Positions 32,290 through 44,339 of a stretch of 64,000 bases of DNA are shown here, piece by piece (position 1 is the stretch's first letter; the number at the start of each line of letters is the position of its first letter). The position numbers and the translations under genes are program-made. The notes under the pieces were generated by a model. That model worked only from the letters and a program-made list of their open reading frames with translations. It searched no databases and was not told the origin of the DNA. The DNA comes from Stomoxys calcitrans (Eukaryota > Arthropoda > Insecta > Diptera > Muscidae): assembly GCF_963082655.1 (NCBI RefSeq), contig NC_081555.1:18229437-18293436 (forward strand), in the 5' to 3' direction.

Positions 32290-33840
32290 ATGAGAATTGC
32301 TTTCTGTAGGTGTGCAAGAAGTTAAATGGAGATATCGGTTTATATGGTGGCAGCTATATCATATGTTAAAGGTCTTGAGAGAAGACATCATGCAAAATTT
32401 CATCCAAATCGTATATGAATTGCGCCCTCCAGAAGCATATGTTGTATAATCGAGGAAAATTACAAGAAATTGCGCCCTCTAGAGGCTCCAGACCCTCTAG
32501 CGATTTGCTTATGTGGGAGCTATATCAAGTTATAAGCCGACTCGAATCATACTTAACAGAGATGCTGAAGGTCAAAGAAGAAGACATCGTGAAAAATGTC
32601 AGCCATATCGGATGTGTATTGAGTCCTCCAGAGGCATATGATGTACAATCGGGAAAAAACAAAGAATTGCGCCCTCTAGAGGCTCAAGAAGTATAATTAG
32701 AAGATTGGTTTATTTTGGAGCTACATCAGTTTATAAGCCAATGCAGACAATACTTGGAAAAGATGTTGAAAGTCGTAGGAGAATATAGTGCAAAATTTTA
32801 TCCAAATTGAAGAATAAGTGCGCCCTCTAGCGTATCAAGAAGTATAATCGGAAGATCGGTTTATATGGGAGCTAAATCAGGTTATAAGCCAAAGCAGAAA
32901 ATACTTAGAACAGATGTTGAAAGTCGTAGGAGAAGACATAGTGCAAAATTTTATCCAAATTAAAGAATAATTGCGCCCTCTAGAGGCTCAAAAAATATAA
33001 TCGGAAGATTGGTTTATATTAAAGCTATATCAGTTTATAAGCCAATGCAGACAATACTTGGAAAAGATGTTGAAAGTCGTAGGAGAATATAGTGCAAAAT
33101 TTTATCCAAATTGTAGAATAAGTGCGCCCTCTAGCGTATCAAGAAGAATAATCGGAAGATCGGTTTATATGGGAGCTAAATCAGGTTATAAGCCGAAGCA
33201 GAAAATACTTAGAACAGATGTTGAAAGTCGTAGGAGAAGACATAGTGCAAAATTTTATCCAAATTAAAGAATAATTGCGCCCTCTAGAGGCTCAAAAAAT
33301 ATAATCGGAAGATTGGTTTATATTAAAGCAATATCAGTTTATAAGCCGATGCAGATGTTGAAAGTCGTAGGAGAAGGAATAGTGCAAAGTTTTAACCAAA
33401 TTGAATAATAATAGCGCCCTCTAGCGGCTCAAGAAGTATAATCGGAAGATCGGTTTATATGCGAGTTATATCAGATTATGGACCGATTCAGACCATCCTT
33501 CGAACGAATGTTAAAGGTTATAGGAGAAGACGTCGTGAAAAATTTCATCCAAATCGTCTAAGAATTTAGCCCTTCAGAGGTTCAGAAGGTATAACTGCGA
33601 GATCGATTTATGTGCAGCTATATCGGGTTTAAGACGATTTGGACCATGCTTAACAGCGATGTTAAAGGTCATGGAAGAAGACATTATACAAAATTTCATT
33701 CAAATCGGATATGAATTGCGGTCTTAAGCGGCTCAAGAAGTATAATCGGTAGATCGGTTTATGTGGCAGCTACAACAAGTTATGAATGCTGGAAGTTATA
33801 GAAGAATGCATTGTACAACGGACAGACAGAATGTATTCCG
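32290..33840 (-). repeat. 153-bp array with ABAB higher-order structure
   Basis: TCGGAAGAT at 32848, 33001, 33152 and 33305 gives spacings of 153, 151 and 153 bp. Monomers alternate: type A has 'tatatgggagctaaatcaggttat', type B has 'tatattaaagctatatcagttt'. The A-B pair is therefore duplicated as a ~304-bp unit with few differences. Outer monomers are more diverged. Confidence 0.85.
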
Positions 33841-34139
33841 ATAAGCATGCAATTTTCCTTATATCATTTTTTTTTACCTAAGGACGAATGCTATTTAATT
33901 TCGAAAAAAGCGGTCCAGATCTAGATATAGCGTCCATATATATCTTTCAACCTTAATGCAATTTAGTGGCTGTATCAGCCTCAATTTTAGCCTTATCTTT
34001 ACAAAATTTTTAACGAGGTGTTTTATTTGACTTCTCAATAAGTGTGCAATTACATCAACATTGGTTCAGATTAAGATATAGCTAATATGCCTTTCATTCG
34101 ATAAGCCCTCTTATGGCTGTTGTAAACACAATTTTGCTT

Positions 34140-34275
34140 CCTTTTTCTTCGATCTTTCCAAGGGCGGCATTTACTGCTATCGATGACCGATTGATAATCT
34201 CGATGTCGTCAGCATAGGCGATCAGCAAGAGTTTTTGTTTTTGGAACCTTCTGCCTTGTTTATTCACGCCAGCAT
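34140..34275 (-). pseudogene. Reverse transcriptase fragment (YADD box)
   Basis: On the minus strand: KLLLIAYADDIEIINRSSIA then VNAALGKIEEKEAKLCLQ. This is the catalytic YADD motif and following segment of a LINE reverse transcriptase, in the 'AYADDI.Ii.Rs' style of CR1/RTE-like elements. The fragment is short and isolated. Confidence 0.75.
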
Positions 34276-34479
34276 TTTGTATAATCTTCTTCAGCGATTG
34301 GTATCAAAGAGATCACTAGTTTGCTTGTAGAACGATTCGTTACAGTTCCTTCATTTTCTAACACCTGGCTTTTTTTGCCAAGTCTTATCAATATAGCAGG
34401 TACACCAAACGCAGATAATATTTGAAATACCTTTGATCGAATGGAGCATTCGCGAATTGGCACGAACCAATGCAAACAT

Positions 34480-35120
34480 TTTAAAAAAATTTAAAAAAAA
34501 ATAAAATCTTGGGGACGAGGTGACTAACTAGCAACGCCCGTCCATAGGGCCCTGGCCTGTTCAATAACCTATGCATACTACTTAAAAATTTCTTGGCGTT
34601 GCCTCTTTCTATTTACAAGTGGCTGACACATGTTGTTCCTATCCCCTTTGATCTTAAGATTTGAAGTACTTTATGGCGTATATGTGTTACCATATCTCAA
34701 ATAAATATTATCGACAACACTCATTCGCTCTATGGGCCGCCATTGCTATTAAAATTCATCGTTTATCCTGTTGCTACAGCGAATTTAAAGGCAACTTGGG
34801 ATTTTTATTTACTTTGTAAATGTTTTCATTAAATATTAAAGAAACAATTTTTTTAAAATTCTCTTTTGTTAGGTATTTTCGCATTAAATACTTAATGCCC
34901 TGGTGGATTGAGTTACAAATTCCATTACTAAAAAGAAATGCCATGATTATATAGTATTTATGTATACTGTAATACAGGCGAATGTAATTTTGAAAATTTG
35001 CACTTGCATAAGAAAAGACATATGTATTAGAAGGATATTTTAAATGTTATTAAATAATGAAAATTTTTTATTATGAAATTCATTTACTGTTTTTTTTTTA
35101 TAATCTTTTTATGTTAGTTG
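34480..35120. other. No recognised gene
   Basis: AT-rich unique DNA. Confidence 0.4.
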
Positions 35121-35124
35121 ACCT

Positions 35125-35260
35125 TTTTATACCCACCACCTTAGGATGGGGTATAATAATCTAGTTGATTCCTGCAAGCTGATTATTTCCCAATATTTCG
35201 GTTGACTCCGTCAAAACCGTTCTCAAGGGATGTCGATAAATTGACAGTTTTTATTTTGTT
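35125..35260 (+). repeat. Mini-me-like 5' terminus fragment
   Basis: TTTTTATACCCACCACCTTA followed by 'ggatggggtataataatctagttgattcc'. It stops where the TTTTA array begins. Confidence 0.55.
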
Positions 35261-35261
35261 T

Positions 35262-35990
35262 AATTTTAAATTATTTATTTTGTTTTTTTATTTTATTTTA
35301 TTTTATATTATTTTATTTTAATTTATTTTATTTTATTTTATTTTACTTTACTTTATTTTAGATTACTTTATTTTATTTTGTTTTATTTAATTTTATTTTA
35401 TTTTATTTTAATTTATTTGGTTTTATTTTATAATATTCTATTTCATTGCATTTTATTTTATTTTTTTATTTTATGTTATTTTATTATATTATATTTTATT
35501 TTGTTTTATTTTAGTTTATTTTATTTTATTTTATTTTACTTTATATTATTTTTTTTACTTTATTTTATTTTATTATATTATATCATATTATATTTTATTT
35601 TGTTTTATTTCATTTTATTTTATGTTATTTTATTTTATTTTATTTTATTTTATTTTGTTTTATTTTATTTTATTTTATTTTATTTTATTTTATTTTATTT
35701 TATTTTATTTTATTTTATTTTATTTTATTTTACTTTGTATTATTTTTTTTACTTTATTTTATTTTATTTTATTATATTATTTCATATTATATTTTATTTT
35801 GTTTTATTTCATTTTATTTTATTTTTTTATTTTAATTTTTTTATTTTATATAACCATATTTTATTTATTTATATTTTTTATTTGTTAATTTATTTGTATT
35901 TATCTTTTTATTTATTAATATTATTTATTAATATTTTCATTAATTTGTTTATTTATTTTTTTATTACTTATTTAATTAATTTTTTTATTT
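35262..35990 (+). repeat. (TTTTA)n pentanucleotide array
   Basis: More than 700 bp of TTTTA with interruptions (TTATATTA, TTTTG, TTTAC). A near-pure block lies at about 35630-35730. Gives a 204-residue Phe/Tyr/Ile/Leu frame that is not a protein. Confidence 0.95.
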
Positions 35991-35999
35991 AAAAATGTT

Positions 36000-36960
36000 A
36001 AATACTTTCCCTACTTCAACATGAAATTTATTTAAACCTTAATTCACAATTCTTCAAAACCTGCTTTTGCCTTCCTTCATATATCAATGTAATTTAATAC
36101 CATATGTGTGTTTTATGTTCCTACATACACACATACATACATATATCTAAATTCTATTGGTGCTGGCTACATTTTAAATATAAATAATTCAAAAGTAAAA
36201 CAGGTTGAGTAGTAGCAGATGTTCTCGAAAGAGGAGGTTTATTGTTAATAACCGATACTTGTGTACAAAGACACATAGCTAGACAGGAAAACAGACAGAC
36301 TTATAATGGGATGAACATGTGTGCCTTAAGACTTATAAAGAAATTATTTGTTATGGAATATGCCTGTAAATGCTCGAATTTGCTTAAAGAAATGAGATTT
36401 TTTTTAATTAAATTGTTTTAAGATTTCTGTTCTGTTTATCATGAAAGGAGAACAAAGGTTCTCATTTGTAGAGAATGCAGGGTCCGGTTTGGCATGTTCT
36501 TATTATATATTTGAAAATATATCCTTGGTCTGTTTGTTTATGAAACCAATTGAAAACCAAAGAATTAAACATCAAATCCTTGTCATTGGTGCAGGCGCTT
36601 GCTTCTGCAGAGACAAAACAAGGAAAATTGATAAGCGATACAGAAAGTGAGTTATCCGGCTGCAGAATAATCCATATTCAATGATTGGAACCTTAGCATA
36701 CTACATGCCGTATACCAGAGTATTTGTTTATAACAGACTTATCCCTGTAGTTGGCAACTAATCTCTATTTTCGAACCTACAGTGATAGAAATTAAAATCT
36801 TATGTTAAGGAGATAATTGGACCTAAACATTGAGGTTTTAGATCTGGTAATTCCACAATAGACCACATATTCACACTATGTAAAATCCTGGAAAAGACCT
36901 GAGAGAAATAAGTCAACACTAACCATCTTTTAGTCGAGTACAAAGCTGATTTTAACAGAG
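36000..36960. other. Unique DNA, no recognised gene
   Basis: The frame at 36441-36650 has no domain signature; no splice-consistent neighbours. Confidence 0.4.
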
Positions 36961-36964
36961 GTGT

Positions 36965-38640
36965 ATGTTGAGAGGTATTTTAAGCCATGTCCGCATATAA
37001 TACGATTCAATGGTTAAGGACTAAACCGTTCCATGTTAATATATAGCTCCCATACTAGCTATGTCTGTCCGTCCGTCCGTATGTTTATCCGTCCGTCTGT
37101 CCAAAGCACGCAAACTTTCGAACGAGTAATGCTATCCGCTCGAAATTTTGCCAAAGTACTTCTCATTGATGTAGGTTCATTGGGATTGTAAATGGACCAA
37201 ATGGGTCCATGTTTAGATATAGCTTCCATATAAACCGATTTCTCGATTTGACTTCTTAAGCCATTAAGAGGGCGCAATTCTTATCAGAGTGGGTGGAAAT
37301 TTTTCACCACGACTTCCCTTATGGTCGTCAACATCTGTGCCAAGTGCAATCGGAATAGGTTCATAATCTGATATAGCTCCTATATAAACCGGTCTCTCGA
37401 TTTGACTTCTTGAGCCAAAAAAGGGCACAATTCTTATCCGATTTGGTTGAAATTTTGCACCACGACTTGTCTTATAATCGTCAACATATGTGCTAGGTAT
37501 AATCCGATTCGGTTCATAACCTGATATAAACCCACTTCCCAATTTGATTCTTAAGCTACTAGAGGGGGCAATTCTTATCCGTGTAGGCTGAAATTTTGCA
37601 CCACGACTTCTTTTCTGATCTTCAACATCTGTGCCAAGTACAATCGGAATCGGTTTATAACCTAATATAGCTTCCACATAAACCAATCATCCGATTTCAC
37701 TTCTTCAGCCACTAGAGGGCGCAATTCTTATCCGATTTGCATGAAATATTGCACATCGATCCTAATCGGTCCATAACCTGTTATAGCTCCCATATAAACC
37801 CAATTCCCAAACTGTCTTTTTGAGCCACTAGAGGGTGCTTTTCTTATCTGATTTGGATTGAAATTTTTTCCTATCGATCCGAGTTGGTCCATAACCTGTT
37901 ATAGCTCCCATGTAAACCCAATTCCCAATTTGTATTCTTGAGCCACAAGAGGTGGCATTTCTTATCCGATTTTGTTGATAGTTTGCACCACGACTTCTCT
38001 TGTGACCTTCAATATCTATGACAAGTACGATCTGAATCAGTTCTGATCCTGTTATGGCTCCCATATAATCTCAACTCCCAATTTGACTTCTTGAGCAGCG
38101 AGAGGGCGCATTTAATATCCGATTTGGTTGAAATTTTTCACATCGATCCGAATCGTCTATAACCTGTTACAGCTCCCAATTTGTCTTCTTTAGCCACTAG
38201 GGGGCGCATTTCTTATCCGATTTGGTTGAAATTTTGCACTGCGACTTCTCGTAAGACCTTCAACATTTTTGACAAGTACGATCAGAATCGGTTCTGAACC
38301 TTTTATAGCTCCCATATCCGACCGCTAAGAAGTCAACGCCCAATTTGACTTCTTAGAGGTCGAAAGTCTTATCCGATTTGGATGAAATTTTAAGCGACGA
38401 CTTCTCTCATGATCTTCATCATTTATGCTTAGTATGATCCGCATCGATTTATAAGCTGATGTAGCTCCCATATAAACTGAACTCCTGATTTGACTTGAGT
38501 CTTTAGAAGGCGCAATTCTCTGAAATGAAATTTTGCATAATGACTCTTGCTAAGAAGTGCAACAACTTAGTAAAGTCTGTCCCCAATTGGTCCATAACTG
38601 ATACAGCTCCCCTATAAACTGATCTCTCGATTGGAGATCT
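36965..38640 (+). repeat. Mini-me body with long 153-bp-family array
   Basis: GTCCGTCCGTCCGTATG patch (37065-37100), then about ten plus-sense monomers. 'gacttctt.agcc' at 37250, 37404 and 37546 gives spacings of 154 and 142 bp; the short one lacks the atagctcccat segment. Many monomers have 'gccactagagggcgca'. Confidence 0.75.
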
Positions 38641-38649
38641 CAAGCAACT

Positions 38650-39350
38650 ACACTCAGAGTTATGTGTTAGTAAAAACAGCAAAATATTTTTGCAGTAACA
38701 GCAGAAAGCCTGTTGAAAATGAGACGACAGTAATTATTTGCAAAAATAGCAAACAATTCCTGCTGTTTTCAAATTGTAAAAACTTAAAGAAATGCATATA
38801 ATGTAAAATTTTTTTAAATTTTTTATAATTTGATAATTTTTGAACGAATTTAAATAACAACAAATTTACTACTACTATTATATGTGTGCTTTAAAAAAAA
38901 AGATAACCACCAAATTGGCAATTTTTGTTATAAATGCAAAAAAAGCAAATGCCTCAGTTCTTTTTGCCCCTATTCCTTAATGAAATGTTTATGGGCAAAA
39001 TTTACATTTGTCTCAATTGTTGCTCAAAAATTTTGAATGGATTCAAAAGTTAAAAAAATTTTAATTTATTATCATCAGACAGTGTTTGCTGATATCAGCA
39101 GACTGGGTGTACAGAAAGTAGTTCTTATCCATATAAATACGAAGTATTTCTTGTTATGTCCTATGCCTGTCATTGTCTTCTATTAGCTTCTTAGGAGAAA
39201 CCGCGCAGAGAACTTCACAAACGTGATCTATGGTGAAGGGTATGCAAGATTCGGTCCTGCTTAGCACTTGTTCAATTTCTGCCTAAAAAGAGAAACGTGA
39301 CAAATGCCATCCATGGTGTAGGCTATGTAAGATTGGGCCCTGCTAATTTT
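38650..39350 (+). repeat. SINE tail and mini-me 3' ends in unique DNA
   Basis: 38960-39012 matches the SINE family A tail (ccctattccttaatgaaatg.ttatgggcaaaattt). 39200-39345 has two degraded mini-me 3' termini ('atggtgaagggtatgcaagattcgg', 'ccatggtgtaggctatgtaagat'). Confidence 0.5.
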
Positions 39351-39597
39351 GATTATTTTAGTTGTTGATTGACTTATTGACTTATTGATTTTTGATTCTG
39401 GTGTTTTTTTTTTTAAATTTTCAACGTAGATACTCTAAATTCGAGTGGTTCGTTTTGATAAGTTTCAGTCATGTGTGTACTTTATAATAAAGTTCACTGG
39501 CTAATGACGAACAGTGGAAAAAACGAAAAGATATGTATTCAAAACATTTTCTAAATTTTGCAGATAAAAGTGTCCTTAATAAACATTGTTTTAAGTT

Positions 39598-40215
39598 AAG
39601 TTCGGCCGGGCCGATCTTTGGATACCCAACACTTCGGGTATATATGTAAACCACCTTTCGTCATAATCCGGTGAAAAATGCGAAAAATTTATGCGCCCAT
39701 AGCAGCTGTATAGAAATTTGGTCCGATTTGGACCAAATTCGACACGGACATTGAGTGGTCTAATAAGTACAAGTCATTGTTCAATTTTGTAGAACAAAAT
39801 ATTGGTCTTTTTGGTAGCCATATCCATATACGACACGGATGTCGAAAAGCCTAACATAAGCCACTGAGTCAAATTTCAGCGAAATCGTATTATAAATGTC
39901 CCTTTTATGGGGCCAAGACTTTAAATCTAGAGATCGGTCTATGTGGCAGCTATATCCAAATCTGAACCGATCTGGGCGAAATTGAAGAGATATATCGAAG
40001 GGACTAACACAACTCACTGTCCCAATTTTCGGCGAAATTGGACAATAAATGCGCCTTTTATGGGCCCAAAACCTTAAATCGAGAGATCGGTCTATATGGC
40101 AGCTATATCCAAATCTTGACCGATCTAAACCAAATTGAAGAAGGATGTCGAAGGGCCTAACACAACTCACTGTCCCAAATTTTGGTAAAATCGGATAATA
40201 AATGTGGCTTTTAGG
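39598..40215 (-). mobile_element. Mini-me/DINE-like family 2 fragment, minus sense
   Basis: Opens with AGTTCGGCCGGGCCGATCTT (hairpin with one change) and 'tatatatgtaaaccacctttcgtca'. Three to four monomers with 'gagatcggtctatatggcagctatatccaaatct' follow. Confidence 0.7.
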
Positions 40216-40219
40216 CTAA

Positions 40220-41055
40220 AGGTCTCCTAAGACATCGTAGGGCCTTGAAATTTACTCCTCAGCTTCAACTATTCAAAGGGTTGTCAAGGAGTTGTCTCTA
40301 CTCGTTCTCAAACGAAAAATATTTCACTTGCTTTTTTTTCGATCCCATGCCACTGTATGACATGACAACAAACTCAACCACCAACAGCAAAGCAAATAAT
40401 TTTACCATCATTTCTGTTCGCTCACATCTTCCTCAGATGCCTTCCAGTTTTAAAGATTATTACAATGATGCTCTTCCGGGCCAGCACTCTCCTTCTCTTG
40501 TTCCTTGTATTCATTCATCCCCAAGGAAGTATGTACCTTTATTGCTGTATTGTTGTTGTTTGTTGTTGATTATAAGCCGCAACAGAGTTTCGTTGGCAAT
40601 AACTAATAAATTGAAACGAAATATTACAATTTCAATATAATTTTGATGAAAGCAACAAAATTTATGAGCTCTTATTAAAAATATATATAAAAAAAGAAAT
40701 ATTATCTCTTAAATCTCTAAAGAATATTTTTAAAAGTAATCAAATAAAATTTTCATAGGCGCATACTTAAAAAGAAATTTTCTAAAATGACATTGAGTAG
40801 AAGAGAAATACTTGAAATTTAATTAATTTGCCTGTCTTATGGCAAAAGATGTCTAAGGTATTTATTTTCCAGAGGCTTATGTAGAGGATGATGTGTAGCA
40901 AGTAAGTGCCTTTAAATTGGCGTAAACTCCAGGCTAATGTTGGTTTCTCCATCATTACCTTCTCTAATGTTGAAGAATTCCGCAAACATATTAAGGATCA
41001 TGATTTGTAAGGTCTGAACTCTATATAGAGGTCTGAACTCTATATAGAGAATTGA
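40220..41055. other. Unique DNA, no recognised gene
   Basis: The 131-codon frame at 40245-40640 has no recognisable domain or conservation pattern. A 17-bp direct duplication (tctgaactctatatag) is present at about 41014-41047. Confidence 0.35.
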
Positions 41056-41069
41056 AATTATTTTACAAT

Positions 41070-41645
41070 CTCAGTTTGTTTCTCTTTCGAGGCGAGCTCA
41101 ATGATCGGAGAATTTTCTTTGCAAATGGAAAAGAAAAGCCAAAGATCGCAACACACACCAACCACTATGGATGCGTTTCGTAATTTGGTTTAGAATTACT
41201 CATCAGAGATAATAGGTGTGAAGGCTTCAAGGGCCGTACGTTGAAATGTTGTACTTGTACTGAATTTATTGCGAAAATGCCTCTATGATACAAATACCAC
41301 ATTAACCACGCTCGACAATTCTGTCTTATCAGCTGTACTTTCCCCAATGCATGTGTTTTAGTGTAATGGCAAATTTTTTGTCTGCACAATTTACACTACT
41401 CCCCTCCCATGGTATACACATGATTCTGTGCATCTGTTGGAAGTTGTATAGATAAGGGCAATTTGTCTCGCTGTTACTCTGTGTGCCCAGATTCAAATGC
41501 CGGCCGCACTTTGCCGAATTTTTTCATTTTCATGTTTTTTGCCTGTAAGGGCGAAGTTCATAAATTTTACAATTTCTGTTTGTTTCTCTTTCGAGAGGAG
41601 CTAAATGTTTGGAGACTTTTCTTTGCAACCCACACCAAGCATAGT
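41070..41645 (+). mobile_element. SINE-like family B with flanking unit
   Basis: 41070-41400 matches 58000-58330 inverted ('tgtttctctttcgaggcgagctcaatgatcgga', 'gcacaatttacac'). 41470-41640 is a plus-sense SINE-like unit: B-box-like CCAGATTCAAATGCC, 'gccgaattttttc', 'ttttttgcctgtaagggcgaag', then 'tgtttctctttcgag'. The A-box is not clear. Confidence 0.6.
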
Positions 41646-42840
41646 TGTAACACCTCGAAATATGCGAAAGACCCCATAAAGTATATATATTCTTGATCAT
41701 CATGATATTTTAAGTCGATCCAGTGATGTCCGTCCGCTCCTCCTTCTGTCCTACTGTCCGTCCTTCTGTCCGTCCTTCTGTCCTACTGTCCGTCCTTCTG
41801 TCTGTCCGCCCTTCTGTCCGTCCGCCCTTCTGTCCGTCCGCCCTTCTGTCCGTCCGTCCTTCTGACCATCCGTCCGTCCTTCTGTCCGTCCGTCCTTCTG
41901 TCCGTCCTTCTGTCCGTCCTTCTGTCCGTCCTTCTGTCCGTCCTTCTGTCCGTCCTTCTGTCCGTCCTTCTGTCCGTCCTTCTGTCCATCCTTCTGTCCG
42001 TCCGTCCGTCCTTCTGTCCGTCCATCCGTCCTTCTGTCCGTCCGTCCTTCTGTCCGTCCGTCCTTCTGTCCGTCCGTCCTTCTGTCCGTCCGTCCTTCTG
42101 TCCGTCCGTCCTTCTGTCCGTCCGTCCTTCTGTCCGTCCGTCCTTCTGTCCGTCCGTCCTTCTGTCCGTCCGTCCTTCTGTCCGTCCGTCCTTCTGTCCG
42201 TCCGTCCTTCTGTCCGTCCGTCCTTCTGTCCGTCCGTCCTTCTGTCCGTCCGTCCTTCTGTCCGTCCGTCTTTCTGTCCGTCCGTCCTTCTGTCCGTCCG
42301 TCCTTCTGTCCGTCCGTCCTTCTGTCCGTCCGTCCTTCTGTCCGTCCGTCCTTCTGTCCGTCCGTCCTTCCGTCCGTCCGTCCTTCTGTCCGTCCGTCCT
42401 TCTGTCCGTCCGTCCTTCTATCCGTCCGTCCGCCCGTCTGTCTGTCGAAAGCACGCTAATTATCTAAGGATCGAAGCTAGGCGTTTGAAATTTTGCACAA
42501 ATACTTCTTATAAGTGTAGGTCAGTTGTTATTGTAAATGGACCAAATCGATCCATGTTTTGATACAGCTGCCATATAAACTCATCTTGGGTCTTGACTTC
42601 TTCTATAGCTTCTAGAGGGCGTAATTCTTAATCTATTTGGCTGAAATTTTTCCCCACGACATCTCGTATGATCATCAACATCTGTCCGAAGAACGATTCG
42701 AATCAGTTCATAATCTGACATAGTTCACATATAAACCGATCTCCCGATTTGACTTTTTGAGCCCATAGAGGGCGCAATTCTTTTCCAATTTGGCCGAAAT
42801 TTTTGAGCCAATAGAGGGCGCATTTTATTTTATTTTTTTT
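41645..42840 (+). mobile_element. Mini-me-like element with expanded GTCY tract
   Basis: Left end is truncated against the SINE-like unit; 'gaccccataaagtatatatattcttgatcatcatgat' is intact. The GTCY microsatellite is hugely expanded (41728-42445). It is followed by 'tgtctgtcgaaagcacgctaa' and two diverged monomers. Confidence 0.8.
41728..42445 (+). repeat. Compound GTCC/TTCT minisatellite, ~720 bp
   Basis: Two nested periods are visible. A 12-bp unit (TCCTTCTGTCCG) dominates 41900-41990. A 16-bp unit (TCCTTCTGTCCGTCCG) dominates about 42040-42415, with single-base variants. Strong C+T/G+A strand asymmetry. Produces open frames on both strands (279 and 223 codons) that are pure repeat translations. 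Confidence 0.95.
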
Positions 42841-42845
42841 ATATA

Positions 42846-44097
42846 TTTTTATACCCTCCACCATAAGATGGGGGGTATACTAATTTCGTCATTCTGTTTG
42901 TAACTACTCGAAATATTCGTCTGAGACCCCATAAAGTATATATATTCTTGATCGTCGCGACATTTTATGTCGATCTAGCCATGTCCGTCCGTCCGTCCGT
43001 CTGTCTGTCGAAAGCACGCTAACTTCTGAAGGAGTAAAGCTAGCCGCTTGAAATTTTGCACAAATACTTCTTATTAGTGTAGGTCGGTTGGTATTGTAAA
43101 TGGGCCATATCGGTCCATGTTTTGATATAGCTGCCATATAAACCGATCTTGGGTCTTTACTCTTTGAGCCTCTAGAGGATATCGTATTTTGTTATGATAT
43201 CCAACAACTTTGCCAAGTATGGTTCAAATCGGTCCATGTTTTGATATAGCTGCCATATAAACCGATCTTGGGTCTTGACTTCTTGAGCCTCTAGAGTGCG
43301 CAATTCTTATCCGATTGGAATGAAATTTTGCACGACGTGTTTTGTTATGATATCCAACAATTGTGCAAAGTATGGTTCAAATCGGTTCATAACCTGATAT
43401 AGCTGCCATATAAACCGATCTTGGGTCGTGACTTCTTGAGCCTCTAGAGTGTGCAATTCTTATGCGATTGGAATGAAATTTTGCACTGCACGACGTGTTT
43501 TCTTATGATATCCAACAACTGTGCCAAGTATGGTTCAAGTAGGTTCAAAACCTGATATAGCTGCCATATAAACCGATCTTGGGTTTTGATTTCTTGAGCC
43601 TCTAGAGGTCGCAATTCTTATCCGATTGGAATGAAATTTTTCCACGACGTGTTTCGTAAAGACTTCTAATAACTGTGCTAAGTTAGGTTCAAATCGTTCC
43701 ATAACCTGATACAGCTGTCATATAAACCGATCTTGGGTCTTGACTTCTTGAGCCTCTAGAGGGCGTAATTATTATCCGATTTGAATGAATTTTTGCACGA
43801 AGTATGATTCAAACCCGTTCATAACCTGATATAGCTGTCATATAAACCGATCTTGGGTCTTGACTTCTTGAGCCTCTAGAGGGCGTAATTATTATCCGAT
43901 TTGAATGAATTTTTGCACGAAGTATGGTTCAAATCGGTTCATAACCTGATATAGCTGTCATATAAACCGATCTAAATAGGTACTTGATTTCTTGAGCTTC
44001 TAGAGGGCGCAATTCCTATCCGATATGGCTGAAATTTTGCATGACGTATATCGGTTCATAACCTGATATAGCTGCCATATAAACCGATCTGGGATCT
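42846..44097 (+). mobile_element. Mini-me/DINE-like element, 3' truncated
   Basis: 5' terminus TTTTTATACCCTCCACCATA, GTCY patch (42984-43010), then seven to eight monomers. 'gacttcttgagcc' starts at 43277 and 43430 (153 bp); a later gap of 158 bp is explained by a 5-bp insertion. 43742-43861 and 43862-43981 are a recent 120-bp duplication. A SINE abuts the right end. Confidence 0.8.
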
Positions 44098-44330
44098 TGG
44101 GTTTTTTCTCACATATCACTGAGTGCTGTCCGAATAAAATTTTAAGCTCAATCATAAGGGACCTCCTTTTATAGCCTAGTCCGAACTGCGACACCTCTTT
44201 GGGGGGGAGTTTTAACACGGTATAGTAACTCACAAATGTCGCCAGTATTAGGAGGGTATAACCACCGCTGAACATTTTCTCTGATGTTCTCGCCAGGATT
44301 CGAACCCAGGCGTTCAGCGTCATAGACGAC
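44098..44330 (-). mobile_element. SINE family A copy, minus sense
   Basis: B-box on the minus strand GGGTTCGAATCCTGGCGAG; body through 'atagcctagtccgaactg' and 'catatcactgagtgctgtccg'. The A-box is lost just past 44330 and the tail is cut. Confidence 0.75.
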
Positions 44331-44339
44331 CAACTGCAT

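Noticed and set aside
32290..33840. CRISPR-like array (regular repeats and spacers)
   Set aside because: Units are contiguous 153-bp monomers without unique spacers, in a fly genome.
35378..35992. 204-codon Phe/Tyr/Leu-rich frame
   Set aside because: Translation of the TTTTA array, not a membrane protein.
37065..37100. Independent microsatellite locus
   Set aside because: It is the normal GTCY tract of a mini-me element.
40245..40640. 131-codon frame in unique DNA
   Set aside because: No domain, no splice context, Ser/Thr/Asn-rich low-information composition; treated as chance.
41723..42562. 279-codon plus-strand and 223-codon minus-strand open frames
   Set aside because: Both are translations of the GTCC/TTCT minisatellite; the residues simply cycle with the repeat.
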